Source of the DNA: Symsagittifera roscoffensis
Taxonomy: Eukaryota; Xenacoelomorpha; Acoela; Convolutidae
Assembly (NCBI RefSeq): GCF_963678635.1
Contig: NC_087064.1
Coordinates: 14,811,802 to 14,875,801 of the forward strand
Length of the DNA: 64,000 bases
Direction: 5' to 3'
The translations under genes were made by a program, and so were the position numbers. Positions 35,591-46,828 of this stretch are shown piece by piece. Numbering within the stretch: position 1 is the stretch's first letter; every line of letters begins with the position of its first letter. The notes under the pieces are model-generated. The model did no database searches, was not told the DNA's origin, and was given only the letters and a program-made list of their open reading frames with translations.

Positions 35591-35834
35591 AGTTAAGTTA
35601 AGTTAAGACCCTTTTTATCCACGAGGGAAAGGACCAGCATACGAGCTGTACAGCTTATCACGGCGAACCGCTGTTGTGCCCCTGCTTAAGAACTACATGC
35701 ACTTATTTTTGTGGTTTTTCACGTCTGGGTAATGTTGCCTCACCCGCAAGCAACGAGCACGGATCATGGGGCGCCTTGTACATCCGACCTTTCGATTGAG
35801 AGGCGGAGACGTAACCACTTCACCACCGCGTCCC
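35591..35834 (-). mobile_element. tRNA-derived SINE, copy 2
   Basis: Minus-strand head GGGACGCGGTGGTGAAGTGG, same body as copy 1, and a tail of three TTAAC units (plus strand AGTTAAGTTAAGTTAAG at 35591-35607). The short tandem tail is typical of SINEs mobilised by LINEs that recognise a repeated 3' end. Box B is degraded (TGTACAAGGC) compared with copy 1. Confidence 0.8.
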
Positions 35835-36052
35835 AAAAAAGATCGCCCCATAAAAATCCCAGAAAAGTTGTCAATCCTGTTTGGGGAAAACGGGAAACAG
35901 TATGCTCATTAGCTGCAGGTTTTAACATAGCGCTAAAACCACAGCCTGTTCTATTCACAAGTCAAAAGAAAAGTTTGAAAAAAGATTTACTTGTTTTTTA
36001 AAGCCATGTAGAAAGGGTAATTTTTAGCACTCTCCAAAAAAGAGAAAATAGG

Positions 36053-36674
36053 ACAAGGATAGCCTGTTACTGTGCAAGTAGCTCAGAATGTTCCGACCAT
36101 AGTCTTTAGAAAACTACGGTGGTTAAAAAGGTTCTTTTTTCAAATTAGTGTAGTTTTTTTTGCTTGATGTGATAAAAGGATCTGACGTAAAATTATACAT
36201 TAGGCATACAATTTGAGCATCTGACATAAAAAATGGGACAAAAATTTTTGTAGAAAAATGACTAAAAATAAAAAAAAATTATTTTTTTTTCAAAATTTAA
36301 TGCAGAAAATTTTTGAATTTTTTGGTTCCCAAAAAGAAGCTACAAAACTCCAAAAAATAATTTTACTTGCTTAAAATTAATTTTTAATAAGGCCTTAAAT
36401 TAGGCATACTTCAACTGTTTTAAGCCTGCTCGCTTGCTTTATTCGCTCAAATTAAGATCAAAAATTCTAAACCGGTTTTTCTCGACACAAGAAAAAAAAT
36501 CTGGAATTTTTTTAACGTGGTTCGAACCACGACTGAAAGGTCTTTTATATGATCTATCAATCATCCCAGTCCGATGATTATTTATGGTACCTGATTTTGC
36601 GTGTAAACAAAAGAAGAAAAAAACTAAACACACCCGAATACAAAGTTCCTCCCCATTTTCAATGGTCGGAACAA
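36053..36674 (-). mobile_element. Helentron-like element, family B copy 4
   Basis: Starts ACAAGGATAGCC, hairpin CTGTGC-AAGTA-GCTCAG (one stem mismatch), AATGTTCCGACCAT; ends AATGGTCGGAACAA. Its interior aligns with copy 1, including TTTAGAAAACTACGG. Confidence 0.75.
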
Positions 36675-39090
36675 AAACCTCCGCAAAGATGGAGGCACTC
36701 AAATTTTAACTGTTTGAGCTCTCTTGCGAAAATTAAACACTCTATTCAACAACTTATTGGTCTGAAATGGTCTTAATTTGCCTTACCTGTGATAAAACTC
36801 TGATAATACGTGTTGATATTATAATGACTGCTAAATGTTTCCTTAATTTATGCAGGTAAAATGCGAATCAATCATAAATTATCTTCATAATTATATTGCC
36901 CTACTTAAATTCGATGTATTTTTGTACGTAGAAGCTACTCTAAAATCAACTAATAGGAGAATAAGCGGTAAATAAAAGTGAGCCAACACGACAGCGGAGA
37001 CCATAACACGCTCTCATTCGTCATGGCCAAACTTAGACAATCCATTCAACCAACCGGCTGCATCATGCATAATCAAGTGCAACACATAAAAGCCAGCCCA
37101 AAAAACATACCCAAGCTGAATAAAAAAAAGTTTAAAAATCATTCGAAAAATTGCTTGCTTAATGTTTGTCTCGAACCCTGATACAAAAAGGGAAAATACT
37201 GAGAAACACAACTGCCAGTATTAAATAAACATTAAAAAACTTATCAAGCGAATACCGAGCAGACAAAGTTTGGGCAGACTGCTGTTGAGCCGAAAAAAAA
37301 ATCAAAATTGAGCTTTAAAACATTTTGAGCCGAAAAAATGCCTAAAGTTTACGCCTCCCCCACACTAACCCTTCCGTAAGCAGAAAATCAATTTGAAAAT
37401 TTTGGTGCTTCTAACGACGAATGATCAAGAACTAAACAGAAATGCATCAGCCGAAACCATTCAAACCGAAAAAAAACGAATGAGCGAAAAAAAATAAAAC
37501 TAAAACACGAGTTGATTTATACCAATAATAAAAATTCGAATGGAACGGCCATTTAAAAGGCAGACATGCTCAAAAATGATCTGTTGCAGGCACTCTATTC
37601 TGTTGCTATAAGAACAGCCGAGCTAACTGATTCAACTGATTTTGTTAAGCTAGTTGTTAGCCCGAAAAATGTCTATATTCCAGTTTGATAACGCTTGCTA
37701 ATCGTACGAGTGAAAACATTTTTCCATAATAACAAAAAAACTAAAACATTCTATCAACAGTTTTATTTTTCCAGCATCAATAGTACAACGAATTCTGGCA
37801 ACCTACCTTCTGACAGCCTTCTTTTAGTATAACGAGTTAAAACAACCTTCTAGTGCTCAGCGCTCGAAGTGGCCTAGCCAGATAAAAACAAGGCCTTAAA
37901 AATCCCTATTCAGAACGTAGAAAGAATTAAGGGAGAGTTTCAGCATCTTCCATTTAAGTTCAAAACATTTGTTTGCAACCTTGGAACTGTGGCTATATGA
38001 GAATACCGCTTCTTCGAAGAACCGATCAGCAGAAAACTATACACGGATAACCAGACGAAAGCTAACGCCTCTATATTCAGAATATTTATGTTTTAACCCG
38101 CAGGCAAAATCAAAAGAACATAACTTTTTTTTACTTTATGTGAAAAATTAAGCATAGTCAACAGACAGTTGGAAAAGAGTCATGAACGCAAGGAAACAAA
38201 TAAAAACTGACTTTTTTTGGAAAATCACAACTCTAGCTATTCTAGAATAACTTATGACTGGCATTTTTCGGATAATTAAATTCCATTTTCGAAATCAGAA
38301 GTCAATTACTTTTTCGTGAACTTTACACTTTCGCTGTTCGATAGTGAAGTTTGCCTTATTTTTAACAAACGAAATGAACTTAAAACTCATCAAAAGTCAA
38401 ACCACTAAAAATCAAATTTTAGCGTCAACAAACTTGAAAGACTTTTCCAAAAAAAATTATCATAAAAACCTATTTAAAAGTTTTCACTACGTTCATAACT
38501 CGAAAAAATGACAGGACTTTTATGAACTAAGAATAACTGTGCTCCTGTTTCTACACTTTTCTTCTTGGTTCGCATTTTCTGCACAAATGAGCTGTTATAA
38601 ACTCTTTTCCGAAACAGAAGTTTTCACACTTCGCAAACACTGAAGAAAAATAGACAAAAAGAGCTTTGACCACGTCAAAAGAGAAGTTCAAGAAAACGCA
38701 AAAAAATTCTAAAAACAAAAAAAACCTCATACTGTGGATTGAAAAATCAATTTTCCTAGAATCAGTTTGCTTAAACACTAAGTCACAGCGTTTTATACTC
38801 AAGTTTCTGGAACAATTTCTGCAATGATCAACTCTGAATGATTCTGGTTAGTATTTCTAATGCTCTTATTAACTCAGATTATATAACATTTGTTTGTACT
38901 TCTAAGTTGAAGTTTCGACAAAACGATTTTGCAGAATTTCAGGAGATTAAAAATCACAAAGGTTAGCAAACTTGTCACACAGCGCCTTTGCTTGAACTAA
39001 CTAATATTACTACTACTAATGCGTTTGTCCGTTTTCCCATTGTGGAGGGGTTGCACGTCCGGAAAGCGCGTAAGCAATTAATAGATGATG
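36675..39090. other. Non-coding repeat-bearing region
   Basis: No gene supported. Contains TTGAGCCGAAAAAA words (37285, 37325) shared with 24730 and 20130, and the family D repeat at 38270-38500. ORFs are short and lack motifs. Confidence 0.5.
38270..38500 (+). repeat. Dispersed repeat family D, copy 3
   Basis: Same order of phrases as copies 1 and 2: AATTCCATTTTCGAAATCAG, TTTTCGTGAAC, TTTTAACAAACGAAATGAACT, AAAAGTCAAACC, then CCTATTTAAAAG. No coding content. Confidence 0.6.
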
Positions 39091-39099
39091 GCATTCTGA

Positions 39100-39700
39100 G
39101 TAGCATTCAACCCATCAAATGCAGGGTAACACGTTTTTCCATGCCATTCGATCACGGCAGTCTGTGGATTTGAGGCCTGAAATATTCAGGTTTTGTTTAA
39201 CACAATCGATCCAGCGTTTTCCCTGGGACTGAAACATGTTCTGTTGATTTTAGCGCATGGTCAATTTCTCTCCGGTCAACATGACCACACCATCGTAGTC
39301 GCGCCCGCACTTGTAGCTTGTCCAGATCAATAACACCTGTCATTTTAATTACTGTTTCGTTGGTATTTCTGTCTTTATAAGTGTCTCACGAGCAGCTTTC
39401 ATATCTGAGTTTTCAAGAGAGCTGAATGTTGCCTTGGTCTGCGCCCAAGTTTCAGAGCAGTACATCAGATTTGACCGGACACAAGCTCCGTATATATGAC
39501 ACCTTGTAATCAAGTCAATATCTTTATTCAGCAGTAGAGGCGCAATTTACCGCCATTTCTTCCAGAAAGCTGCTATTCTGACCGATGATGCACTTATTGC
39601 GTAACTTTCAACGGAAATCATATCACCCAGATAGCAGAACTCTTTGACAGTACTCAGGGTTTCAATTTGATTAATCGGTAGAGTAGCATTCTCATTTGAG
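39100..39700 (-). pseudogene. Decayed LINE reverse-transcriptase C-terminal fragment
   Basis: The minus strand carries, in broken frames, the typical C-terminal landmarks of animal non-LTR retrotransposon ORF2. These are VKEFCYLGDMIS (YLG motif), then RCHIYGACVRSNLMYCSETW (SETW), then RVRARLRWCGHVDRRE (RW.GHV), then a DR.AW end near 39140. At least two in-frame stops interrupt it. Only the 3' end of the element is present. I would place it in the RTE/CR1-like part of LINE diversity, but not more precisely. Confidence 0.75.
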
Positions 39701-39960
39701 TGATAACTGGAAGGATTATTTCATGTTGTACAAACATAAATAGTATTATGATTAGGTATTTTCCTCAAGCTACTGCACTTTTAATGCACCCATTGATTAC
39801 AAGAATTGCTTGAACTAACTTCATTCATTTCTCATTTTAGACAAAAAGTCTTTTACAGACAGAATAAACTCATCACAAAAATTATTTAAAAAAAACGAAA
39901 TGAAAACGCGAATGCTACTTACTGTTAGCCTAAAGACATATCGAGAAAAAACACAAAAAA

Positions 39961-40012
39961 ACAAGGGTAACCGGCTGCTTAGCAAGAATCACATGCTATT
40001 CCGACCACGGTG
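39961..40012 (-). mobile_element. Helentron-like family B, 3' end remnant
   Basis: ACAAGGGTAACCGGCTGC, a decayed hairpin and GCTATTCCGACCACGG match the hairpin end of family B. The rest of the element is not recognisable. Confidence 0.5.
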
Positions 40013-41009
40013 ACATAAATAAACGAAATTAAAAAAATATGGTAAAATTTATTCTCGAGGCGTTTTCAGACGGGTCAAATAGATGAAAATCTGCAGATGC
40101 TGTAGATTATGGCAAAAATATTAGATTTAGATAGTGAAAAAGCATCATTTGTCCAGCTTTAGCCCAGAGGAGGAGGAGCCTGAGGGATGAAGAGGATCCA
40201 AAAAATTAAGGTCAATTTCAAGAACTTTTTATTTAAAAAGTTGATAATGGAAAAGTTAATACGTGTAAATAATCATGTAGGGGGCTATAACCCAACATAC
40301 TCGTCGTTTTTGATGCTGCCTTAATTTGCAGATTGTCTAGCTTTCAGTTTTTAACGCTTTTGACTTAAATACATGTAGAATTAAATGACCAGAGACTGGT
40401 TGTTCATGCAATTTGACGAGAATCAAGTTTCTCTGTGCGACTAGATACCGAATTTACAACTTTTCGTGTGTTTATCGATTCCTTTCTTGACAAATGACAT
40501 AAGTTAAGTTCAAAGAAAACAGTCACTGATCAATTGAACTTACCATGGATTCAGTCAATTGTATTAAAATAGAAGTTTCAATGCACTTTGCTTTGTTCAT
40601 GCCATTTGATTCGAATTAAACTTCACCGTGCGACTAGACACAATTTAAAATCTTTTCGTTTGTTCATGACTTGCTTTAAGAAAAGAAAGAAAATCCCGTG
40701 CCTATTCATTTCTTTTCAGCTGGCATGAACCAAGTTCAATGAAAACTCTGATCGGTTTAACTTCAATAGATAGGGTGCATCAAGATAACAATTAAGTTTG
40801 GACAACCTGCAAATTTATACTCAATCTAAAAAGTAGGCATTTTAAAAAAGTTTTATGAATGCTTTGCTTTCCAGATTTGCGAAAGCAATACATGATGCGT
40901 GCATTGCGCACGAGACAGAAAGTGCTTATCAATAAAAAAGACTTACTCTGGATATACATAGATCTGCCTAATGCTTGTACACAAAAAATGTACGACGTAA
41001 ATTACTAAA

Positions 41010-41660
41010 AGAGGCGAAGCTTCGCACCACTTGCGATTCGATTCAACACAAACAGCATGGCAAACCAGCAGACAAAAAGTGAAACGAAAATCCCTCAGCC
41101 AGAAAAAAAGTTCTGAGACGTCGAGAAAAGCTTAATCTACCCAAATTTTCATATCTTTGATTTGAATAAAGCTCACTTTAAAAAAACAATCCAAAAATAC
41201 AAATGAAAATTTTTGATCAGGCACCCGTTGAGTAAAGAAGTTTATCACAAAAAAAAACTTTTGAAATTTCAAAAATATTAAATTACCACCTCAAAACACC
41301 AACACGCGAATGTATAATGTTTCGCTCATTCAACGATGGAGTATGATTCAACTAAGCCGGTTAGATATCAACTGAGATAACTTTTAGGCCGGGTAAAAAA
41401 ATGAAAAAAAAAAAAAAAAAAAAAAAAAACTAAATTATACCGAACCAGAAAAACGAAACACCGGTTCAAGAAAAACGAAAACATAAGTCTTTGCTGTCTC
41501 AAGCAGGTGTGTTACCTCTACGCCAGATGTGCTGGATGGTTGATTGATTTTGAATTTATTATGAAGCAAGATGAAATATCTGCGAAATCTTGAACAATGT
41601 TGGTAATGGGGGAAAAAGTCTAGTACCAGGTTGCAACAACATTGCTTATCGCAAGGTGAT
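41010..41660 (+). mobile_element. Dispersed repeat, family C copy 3
   Basis: Starts AGAGGCGAAGCTTCGCACCAC, includes CTTTGCTGTCTCAAGCAGG and GTCTAGTACCAGG, and ends with a decayed ATTGC-TTATC-GCAAGGTG hairpin near 41638-41656. Matches copies at 23040 and 30925. Confidence 0.55.
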
Positions 41661-42026
41661 AAATGCGAAACAAACATGGCTAACATTGAAAAATGATATG
41701 CAAAGGTGTTAGACTCATCGCTGCTCTTAAAACTATTTCAATAGTGTTGTGGTGAAATCCTTTCGAGTTGTGTTCTACATTTCCTAGAGTATAGTATGTA
41801 AAAAGCGTTATGAAATAAGTTTAGTTAAGTTATCTACATCTTACATGATATTCTTGCTAGCACGAGTGGATGTGGAATCGAAACAAATCCAAGCAAATCA
41901 GTCAAATCAAACAAACGATGAAAGTAATGTTTATTTTATGTTCTGTTCTTTCTACCACACAATTTCTCTCGCTTTTTTCCTTTTCCGAAACTTTGACGCT
42001 TTTCATATTCAATTAGTTCTTCTAAT

Positions 42027-44406
42027 TTATTGCTTCTTATCTTTCGCGCCCTCTGATTGAGCTTGCGGTGGGATAAACTTAGCCAAGGGATCCCTGATAA
42101 CCGGAGGCAATTTCTTGAAATTCTCAAGCAACTTCGGTTTTAGATTCGACTGCCAAAAGTGGTTTCCTCTCGCGTAGGCCTTCGACACTGTCGCTCGACA
42201 TATTACGTGGATCTGTTTTTGTCGTCTGTCGTAGATTGGAGTTAGGAACAGGAGGACACACAAGGCAATGGTGAGGAGTGAGAGGAGGTTGAGGGATGCT
42301 CCCACGTATGTTAGCATGTACATCAGCACTACGGCTTGCAGCGTCAGTTTCAAGTCGTGGAAGAGAAGCACTGAAAATAACTAGTAGTTAAAAGAACTCA
42401 CAAAACAATTTTTTTTATTATTGTTCCGACCACCCATGTTAGTATTTACTATACGAGCATTTAACACACCGTTCATAAAATTTTTAGCCACTCAATACAG
42501 TGCTGATTTAAATTAACCGGACAAAACTGTATTAAATTATTTAAATTAACCGGTTTAATCTAATTGGGATAAGATTAAACATACAGTGAACAGATCAAAA
42601 GTAGCTTAGAGTTTCACCAGAGTTATCATTGTGCATGTTTTTGCATCATCATGTTTTTTGTTAATTGATGACAAAGTCATATCGAAAGAAGCCTCTTTCA
42701 CAGCCCAAAAACGTTTGAGCATGGTTTACAGGAAACTTGGGCACAAAACATAAAATTTATTTTTAAGCAAAGTTTTTGAGTTTTGTAAAGTAAAATTGAC
42801 CTTTTTTGACTAACAAGCAACTTTCTTTTATAAGGATTTTTTACTCTTATAGAACTTTGTTGGGCTGTGTAAGAGGCTTCATTTGTTAAAAATTTGCTCA
42901 TCAATTAACCTTGGTAGTTTTAGCGTAATTCTTGATAAACCAAATTGACCCATTTTTGGGCTAATCTTTTGGTTCCGAATTTTGCAAGGTGAAATTCTAA
43001 GCAACTTTTGTTCTCTTCACTTTTTTCTAATCTTAACCCAATTAAAAAAACGCATTTAAACTTAATTTGTTGTTCGTTTTGTCCGGTTAATTTAAATCAG
43101 CACTATCATATACACATTAAAACTGAGTGAAAAATTGTTGGGAAACATCAATCATTTTCTGTTGCCTCAGACAGAAGTAAAAATTAATCATGTCATAGTA
43201 ATAGTTTAATATGATCGATTACATGGATGATGTCCTTCCTGAACTAATAGAAACCCCCTAAAATTGATCATCTCAACAGCTGGACTGATAGCAGGCTAAA
43301 AATGACGCTAAAAGCACGCTAAAAGCAAGAAAATTGACTCCGAAAACTGATTAAAAAAATTGCTCACCCTTGCGACACAGCTGGAGAGTCGATTGCAGAG
43401 GTGGACTGATCCAGTGTGCGAGTTGCTCTATTTTGTCCTTGGTTAGAGATATGTCCTTGTTTAGCCAGTGTTGCAACACAGGGTGTAAGTTAGGTTGGTC
43501 GGAAGAAGTCAGGGTTGCCTAAAGAAAACAATATAAATTACATTACACTGGGGAGTTTATTTCATACAGGAGAATTAAAGAGCTATTACAACACAATTAT
43601 CACTTGACCACCAAATCAAGTTCAGATTTTTCACATTCAAAACAATTTGAATGGTTGAGCCTTAAAAATCAAAAACTGAATGAAACCATCGACAATGAAC
43701 GAATAACTCTGAACAGAGCAAACAGACCGTTGAAGAAGTGCTAATCATGAACAAATAATTTTTTTCGCTTTATTAAATTTCGTAACTATGATTTGGTCTA
43801 TCACAAATGGTGAACTTAACCGACCTGAAGTGACGAGTAGATTCTGAGCAGCCAAACTGCAAATAGTGTCAACAGGCAGCAGTAGGCGAACACAGATAAG
43901 AACGACATTGTCTGCAAACTCACAAGGAGACAGAGAGTCGAAACACTCCATACACAAGATACTTTCAAGTTGTCCCAGAGCAGCACAGAAACTGCAGAAT
44001 CAGACACTCCCCACTCACGTAGGGTATCTCGCACACTGACCAAATGTAAGTCCTCGTAGGCAACACTGACACTCACATCCTCAACACCGACACCGCTTTT
44101 ACAAGCATCAGCAGATGCTTCCGCTTTCACAACCCCCGGAAAGCTTCCCAATGAGTCCGCGAAGTCCTCGGAAGATTCCGTCTCTTGTTTGATATCATGA
44201 CCACCTTCACGTTTCACTCCGTTCTCAGTAGGTGTGGTATCAAAACTTTCCTTTCCAAAATCGCGCTCCCCATTGGTGCTCACATCGCCTCCCTCTTGTT
44301 TCTCAACATGGGCTGGCTGGGGAAACCGCATATTGTCGTCATCGAGAACTTCTTCGTCGCTGCTGCCATCACCAACTATTTCAGGAGGTCCTTCAAAGTC
44401 AGCCAT
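42027..44406 (-). CDS. Reticulon-family ER membrane-shaping protein, three exons, 358 aa
   Basis: Exons on the minus strand: 44406-43825, 43518-43368, 42370-42027; GT-AG junctions are in phase. Reticulons insert two hydrophobic hairpins into the ER membrane and stabilise tubules. Residues 1-135 form an acidic, disordered N-terminal region, variable as usual in the family. The reticulon homology domain begins at about residue 139 (VLLWDNLKVSCVW) with the first long hydrophobic segment (150-187) and RIYSSLQ. The hydrophilic loop is in exon 2 (HWLNKDISLTKDKIEQLAHW, then LQSTLQLCRK). The second hairpin is in exon 3 (LMYMLTYVGASLNLLSLLTI). The C-terminus KDKKQ fits the KxKxx di-lysine ER-retrieval pattern. 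The C-terminal tail after hairpin 2 is somewhat long. Start is the first ATG (MADFEGPPEIV). Confidence 0.9.
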
Positions 44407-45128
44407 ATTCAGAACTGAAAAGTATTCTTTGGATAAATATTTGAATCCCTTGAAACGACTCTAATGTAGGTCACTATGCCGATAAAATAGAAGCCGAAAT
44501 CGTCAGAAAGCCTGCCATGATTTTTTGACCATGCGTAACTATGATCCATACAACAAATATCCCTCTGTTCATAAGACTTGTTTGCATAATTAGTGTGACA
44601 ATAAACAAAGACGAGACAGATGACGAGACAACACCAAATAAAGGAGAAAGAGATGTAAACAAAAAGAAAAAAACAGGGCTCAAGTTTTTTTGGCTGGAGT
44701 TGTAGTTCTCACTCATAAAGCGGAAAACTCATTACATTATACTGCCAACACAATGCAGCAAGTCAACACTACTTTCTGTGAGTTGGATTGGAAACAAAAA
44801 TTAATTTTTAATATAACACTATGCTCGCAAGCTCGCTAGAGTAAAAAATGTTCTCAGACAAATATCTTGTCGCATATTCTAAAGGTTTTCCAAAGAAAAA
44901 CTCAATGAAGCTTTATGGGCACTTAGAAGGAGTGCCCTGAACTATGCAGCTCGAGAGCTTGTGGGAGAACCCTAAGGAAGCTGCCAAATATATACAGCTA
45001 ATCACATAACCTCACATAACGGCATGTTTCCCTCCGTTCTCCCCACGAACTAAAAACTGGCTGTTTAAACGTGGCATGTAGTCACACTCAGTTATCAAAA
45101 CGCTCAAAACTTGCCATTAGAATGGGTT

Positions 45129-45370
45129 CTACAGTCTACTTTCTAACCCCACTCTGGAGCGTGCTAAAGACAGGATGCAAAAATACAAGCACGACGCTTT
45201 CACTGGAAAAACTGGTTCTCCTTCTTTGTCCTTTTTGCCGTTTGAGACTGCGGTGATAAACTTGACCAGAAGACCTCGCCATGAACAGATATCATCTAAA
45301 ATTTCTCTTTCAAACATAATGGATCTCTCCAATTCAATCGGAAGCTCAAAACAGGTATTGGTGTATCTAC
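45129..45370 (-). CDS. Possible orphan exon downstream of the caspase-like gene
   Basis: On the minus strand a polypyrimidine tract and acceptor (GTTTTTGTTGTAG, ending near 45371) precede an open stretch of about 80 codons ending in a stop at 45129. It includes LERSIMFEREILDDICSW and GEPVFPVKASCLYFC. I do not recognise it. It could be a 3' exon of an unrecognised gene or chance; there is no matching upstream exon in view. Confidence 0.25.
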
Positions 45371-45478
45371 AACAAAAACAAAACAACAAGGAACCTGCAG
45401 CATCCTCGTCTTTTCAGATTAAAAATAAGCTATTTGGTTTCATAAATTTCAATAAATAAATGAACATTACTTTAAAAT

Positions 45479-46828
45479 CTATATCGATGGATGTACAAAA
45501 TAGAATCTCTTTCGCAGCGTGCTCAGAATTTCTGGCATCTGTCCAAAGGTTTGATTTTCACTTAGTTCATTGGAGCCGCTAGACAGTTTCATGGATGACA
45601 CATAGAAAGAAACTTCCGTCATCAATTCTGCCAGGTGCATTTTGGACGCATGCTGCAACAGCAACCCGCATAAAACATTCGCGAACCAAGATCCTTTGTC
45701 ACGCAGTCCGAAAACTGTACAATGTCTCTGACAAGCGTAGCATACAAAACAGTCACCGCTCTTTGGAACCGATTGACACTTGTCTAAGCTAGATCCAGGC
45801 AGATGATCAGTTTTAGAAACTTCCGATATTTTTGTATCGCCACTACTTGTGGATTCATGAAATGTTTGTTTCTTGTCTTTTTTGTGCATTGACAGAGAGC
45901 TTGCATCAGCGCTTACTGTGGTGTTTACTTTCAATTCGGGTCTCGTACCACGCGAAGACAAGAAGAAGAAGAGTTTAGGACGTCCCTGTAGATACACACA
46001 ATCCTGGACTTTACGCCTCATGAATGATAAGCTCACAGCTTGACCATCTACGCCACAAACTAAGTCATTTTCGTCACCAAACGCCAGAACAAAAAGTATA
46101 AAGTTAGCCATATGTTCCTCTTCACATTTCGCAAGATGCCATTCTAATGTCTTCGCGAAACTTTGAGCAGTTAAATCAGTCTCAACAGAGGTTTTGTAGT
46201 TCAGTCGCTGCAAAGATAACTGAATTAAGTGACTATCTTTGTCCGTTCTGGACATTCGAAGAAAACTTGAGTAGTCTCTTATATCAATGATAAGAACATA
46301 ACCACTCTTTCCTCCCTTGGAAGGGTTTAGCGGGTAATAATGATACAGAGGTAACTGATGGTCTCCTGTCAGAAAGTCTAAGACTTCAGCATCAGCAGTA
46401 TCAGTTTCATCGCTACTAGCGAAAAAATTCAAAGACGATAAATCGAAGTTTCCCAGTGCGGCTCGAGTCTGAGCGACATCTTTAATGCCGTCGGCAGATC
46501 CAGTTTGCTGAAACTGTAGCATACGCTCAGCCAATTGTGTGTGAAGCATATCTTTCGCAATGATGCGCAGCAGACTCGCGAACAAGTGAAGATATCCTTT
46601 AGTATCGTTACTTTTCTGCATCCTGTCTAAATTTTTAAGTAGAAGACTTAAAAGTTTGTCCATTTGTTCAACGCTGCTATTTGATACACCACTTATGATA
46701 TCCTTTTCTGCCAATGTAATCAAATTTTTACTGTACAGACATGGCAGCAACACTTTCGGCTCTAGGAACAAAAGAGAGTTGAGGTAGGCCCGCAGAACCT
46801 CGGTTGGATATTTGTGCTGTCCACTCAT
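45479..46828 (-). CDS. CARD-containing caspase-like pseudoenzyme, intronless, 449 aa
   Basis: Residues 1 to about 95 look like a CARD death fold (six-helix pattern, LLPCLYSKNLITLAEKDI). Residues about 174-295 match caspase p20: GYVLIIDIRDYSSF, an Arg in LRMSRTDKDS, and the strand LFFFLSSRG where active enzymes have QACRG. The catalytic Cys position is S292. The catalytic His-Gly position is F250-G251 in LAFGDEND, so both catalytic residues are lost. Residues 358-446 match p10, with LRDKGSWFANVLC and STLRKRFYF. The linker (295-357) is Ser/Lys-rich. Such inactive homologues usually regulate initiator caspases by CARD or caspase-fold pairing; that role is inference. The start lies in MSGQHKYP; the frame is open throughout and no intron is needed. 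The first 44 codons and the upstream flank are duplicated at 48668-49141. Confidence 0.85.
   Translation of the reverse strand: MSGQHKYPTEVLRAYLNSLLFLEPKVLLPCLYSKNLITLAEKDIISGVSNSSVEQMDKLLSLLLKNLDRMQKSNDTKGYLHLFASLLRIIAKDMLHTQLAERMLQFQQTGSADGIKDVAQTRAALGNFDLSSLNFFASSDETDTADAEVLDFLTGDHQLPLYHYYPLNPSKGGKSGYVLIIDIRDYSSFLRMSRTDKDSHLIQLSLQRLNYKTSVETDLTAQSFAKTLEWHLAKCEEEHMANFILFVLAFGDENDLVCGVDGQAVSLSFMRRKVQDCVYLQGRPKLFFFLSSRGTRPELKVNTTVSADASSLSMHKKDKKQTFHESTSSGDTKISEVSKTDHLPGSSLDKCQSVPKSGDCFVCYACQRHCTVFGLRDKGSWFANVLCGLLLQHASKMHLAELMTEVSFYVSSMKLSSGSNELSENQTFGQMPEILSTLRKRFYFVHPSI

Larger units (their letters stand above)
39705..42026. other. Non-coding region with family C repeat
   Basis: No gene is supported. 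Contains paired GACTGGTTGTTCATGCAATT / CTTTGTTCATGCCATTTGATT phrases near 40395 and 40590 that suggest a local duplication of about 190 bp. A long A run lies at 41403-41429. Confidence 0.45.

Noticed and set aside
44474-44716. 80-codon hydrophobic minus-strand ORF near the reticulon 5' end
   Set aside because: No homology cue or splice support, and AT-rich sequence readily yields such hydrophobic chance ORFs.
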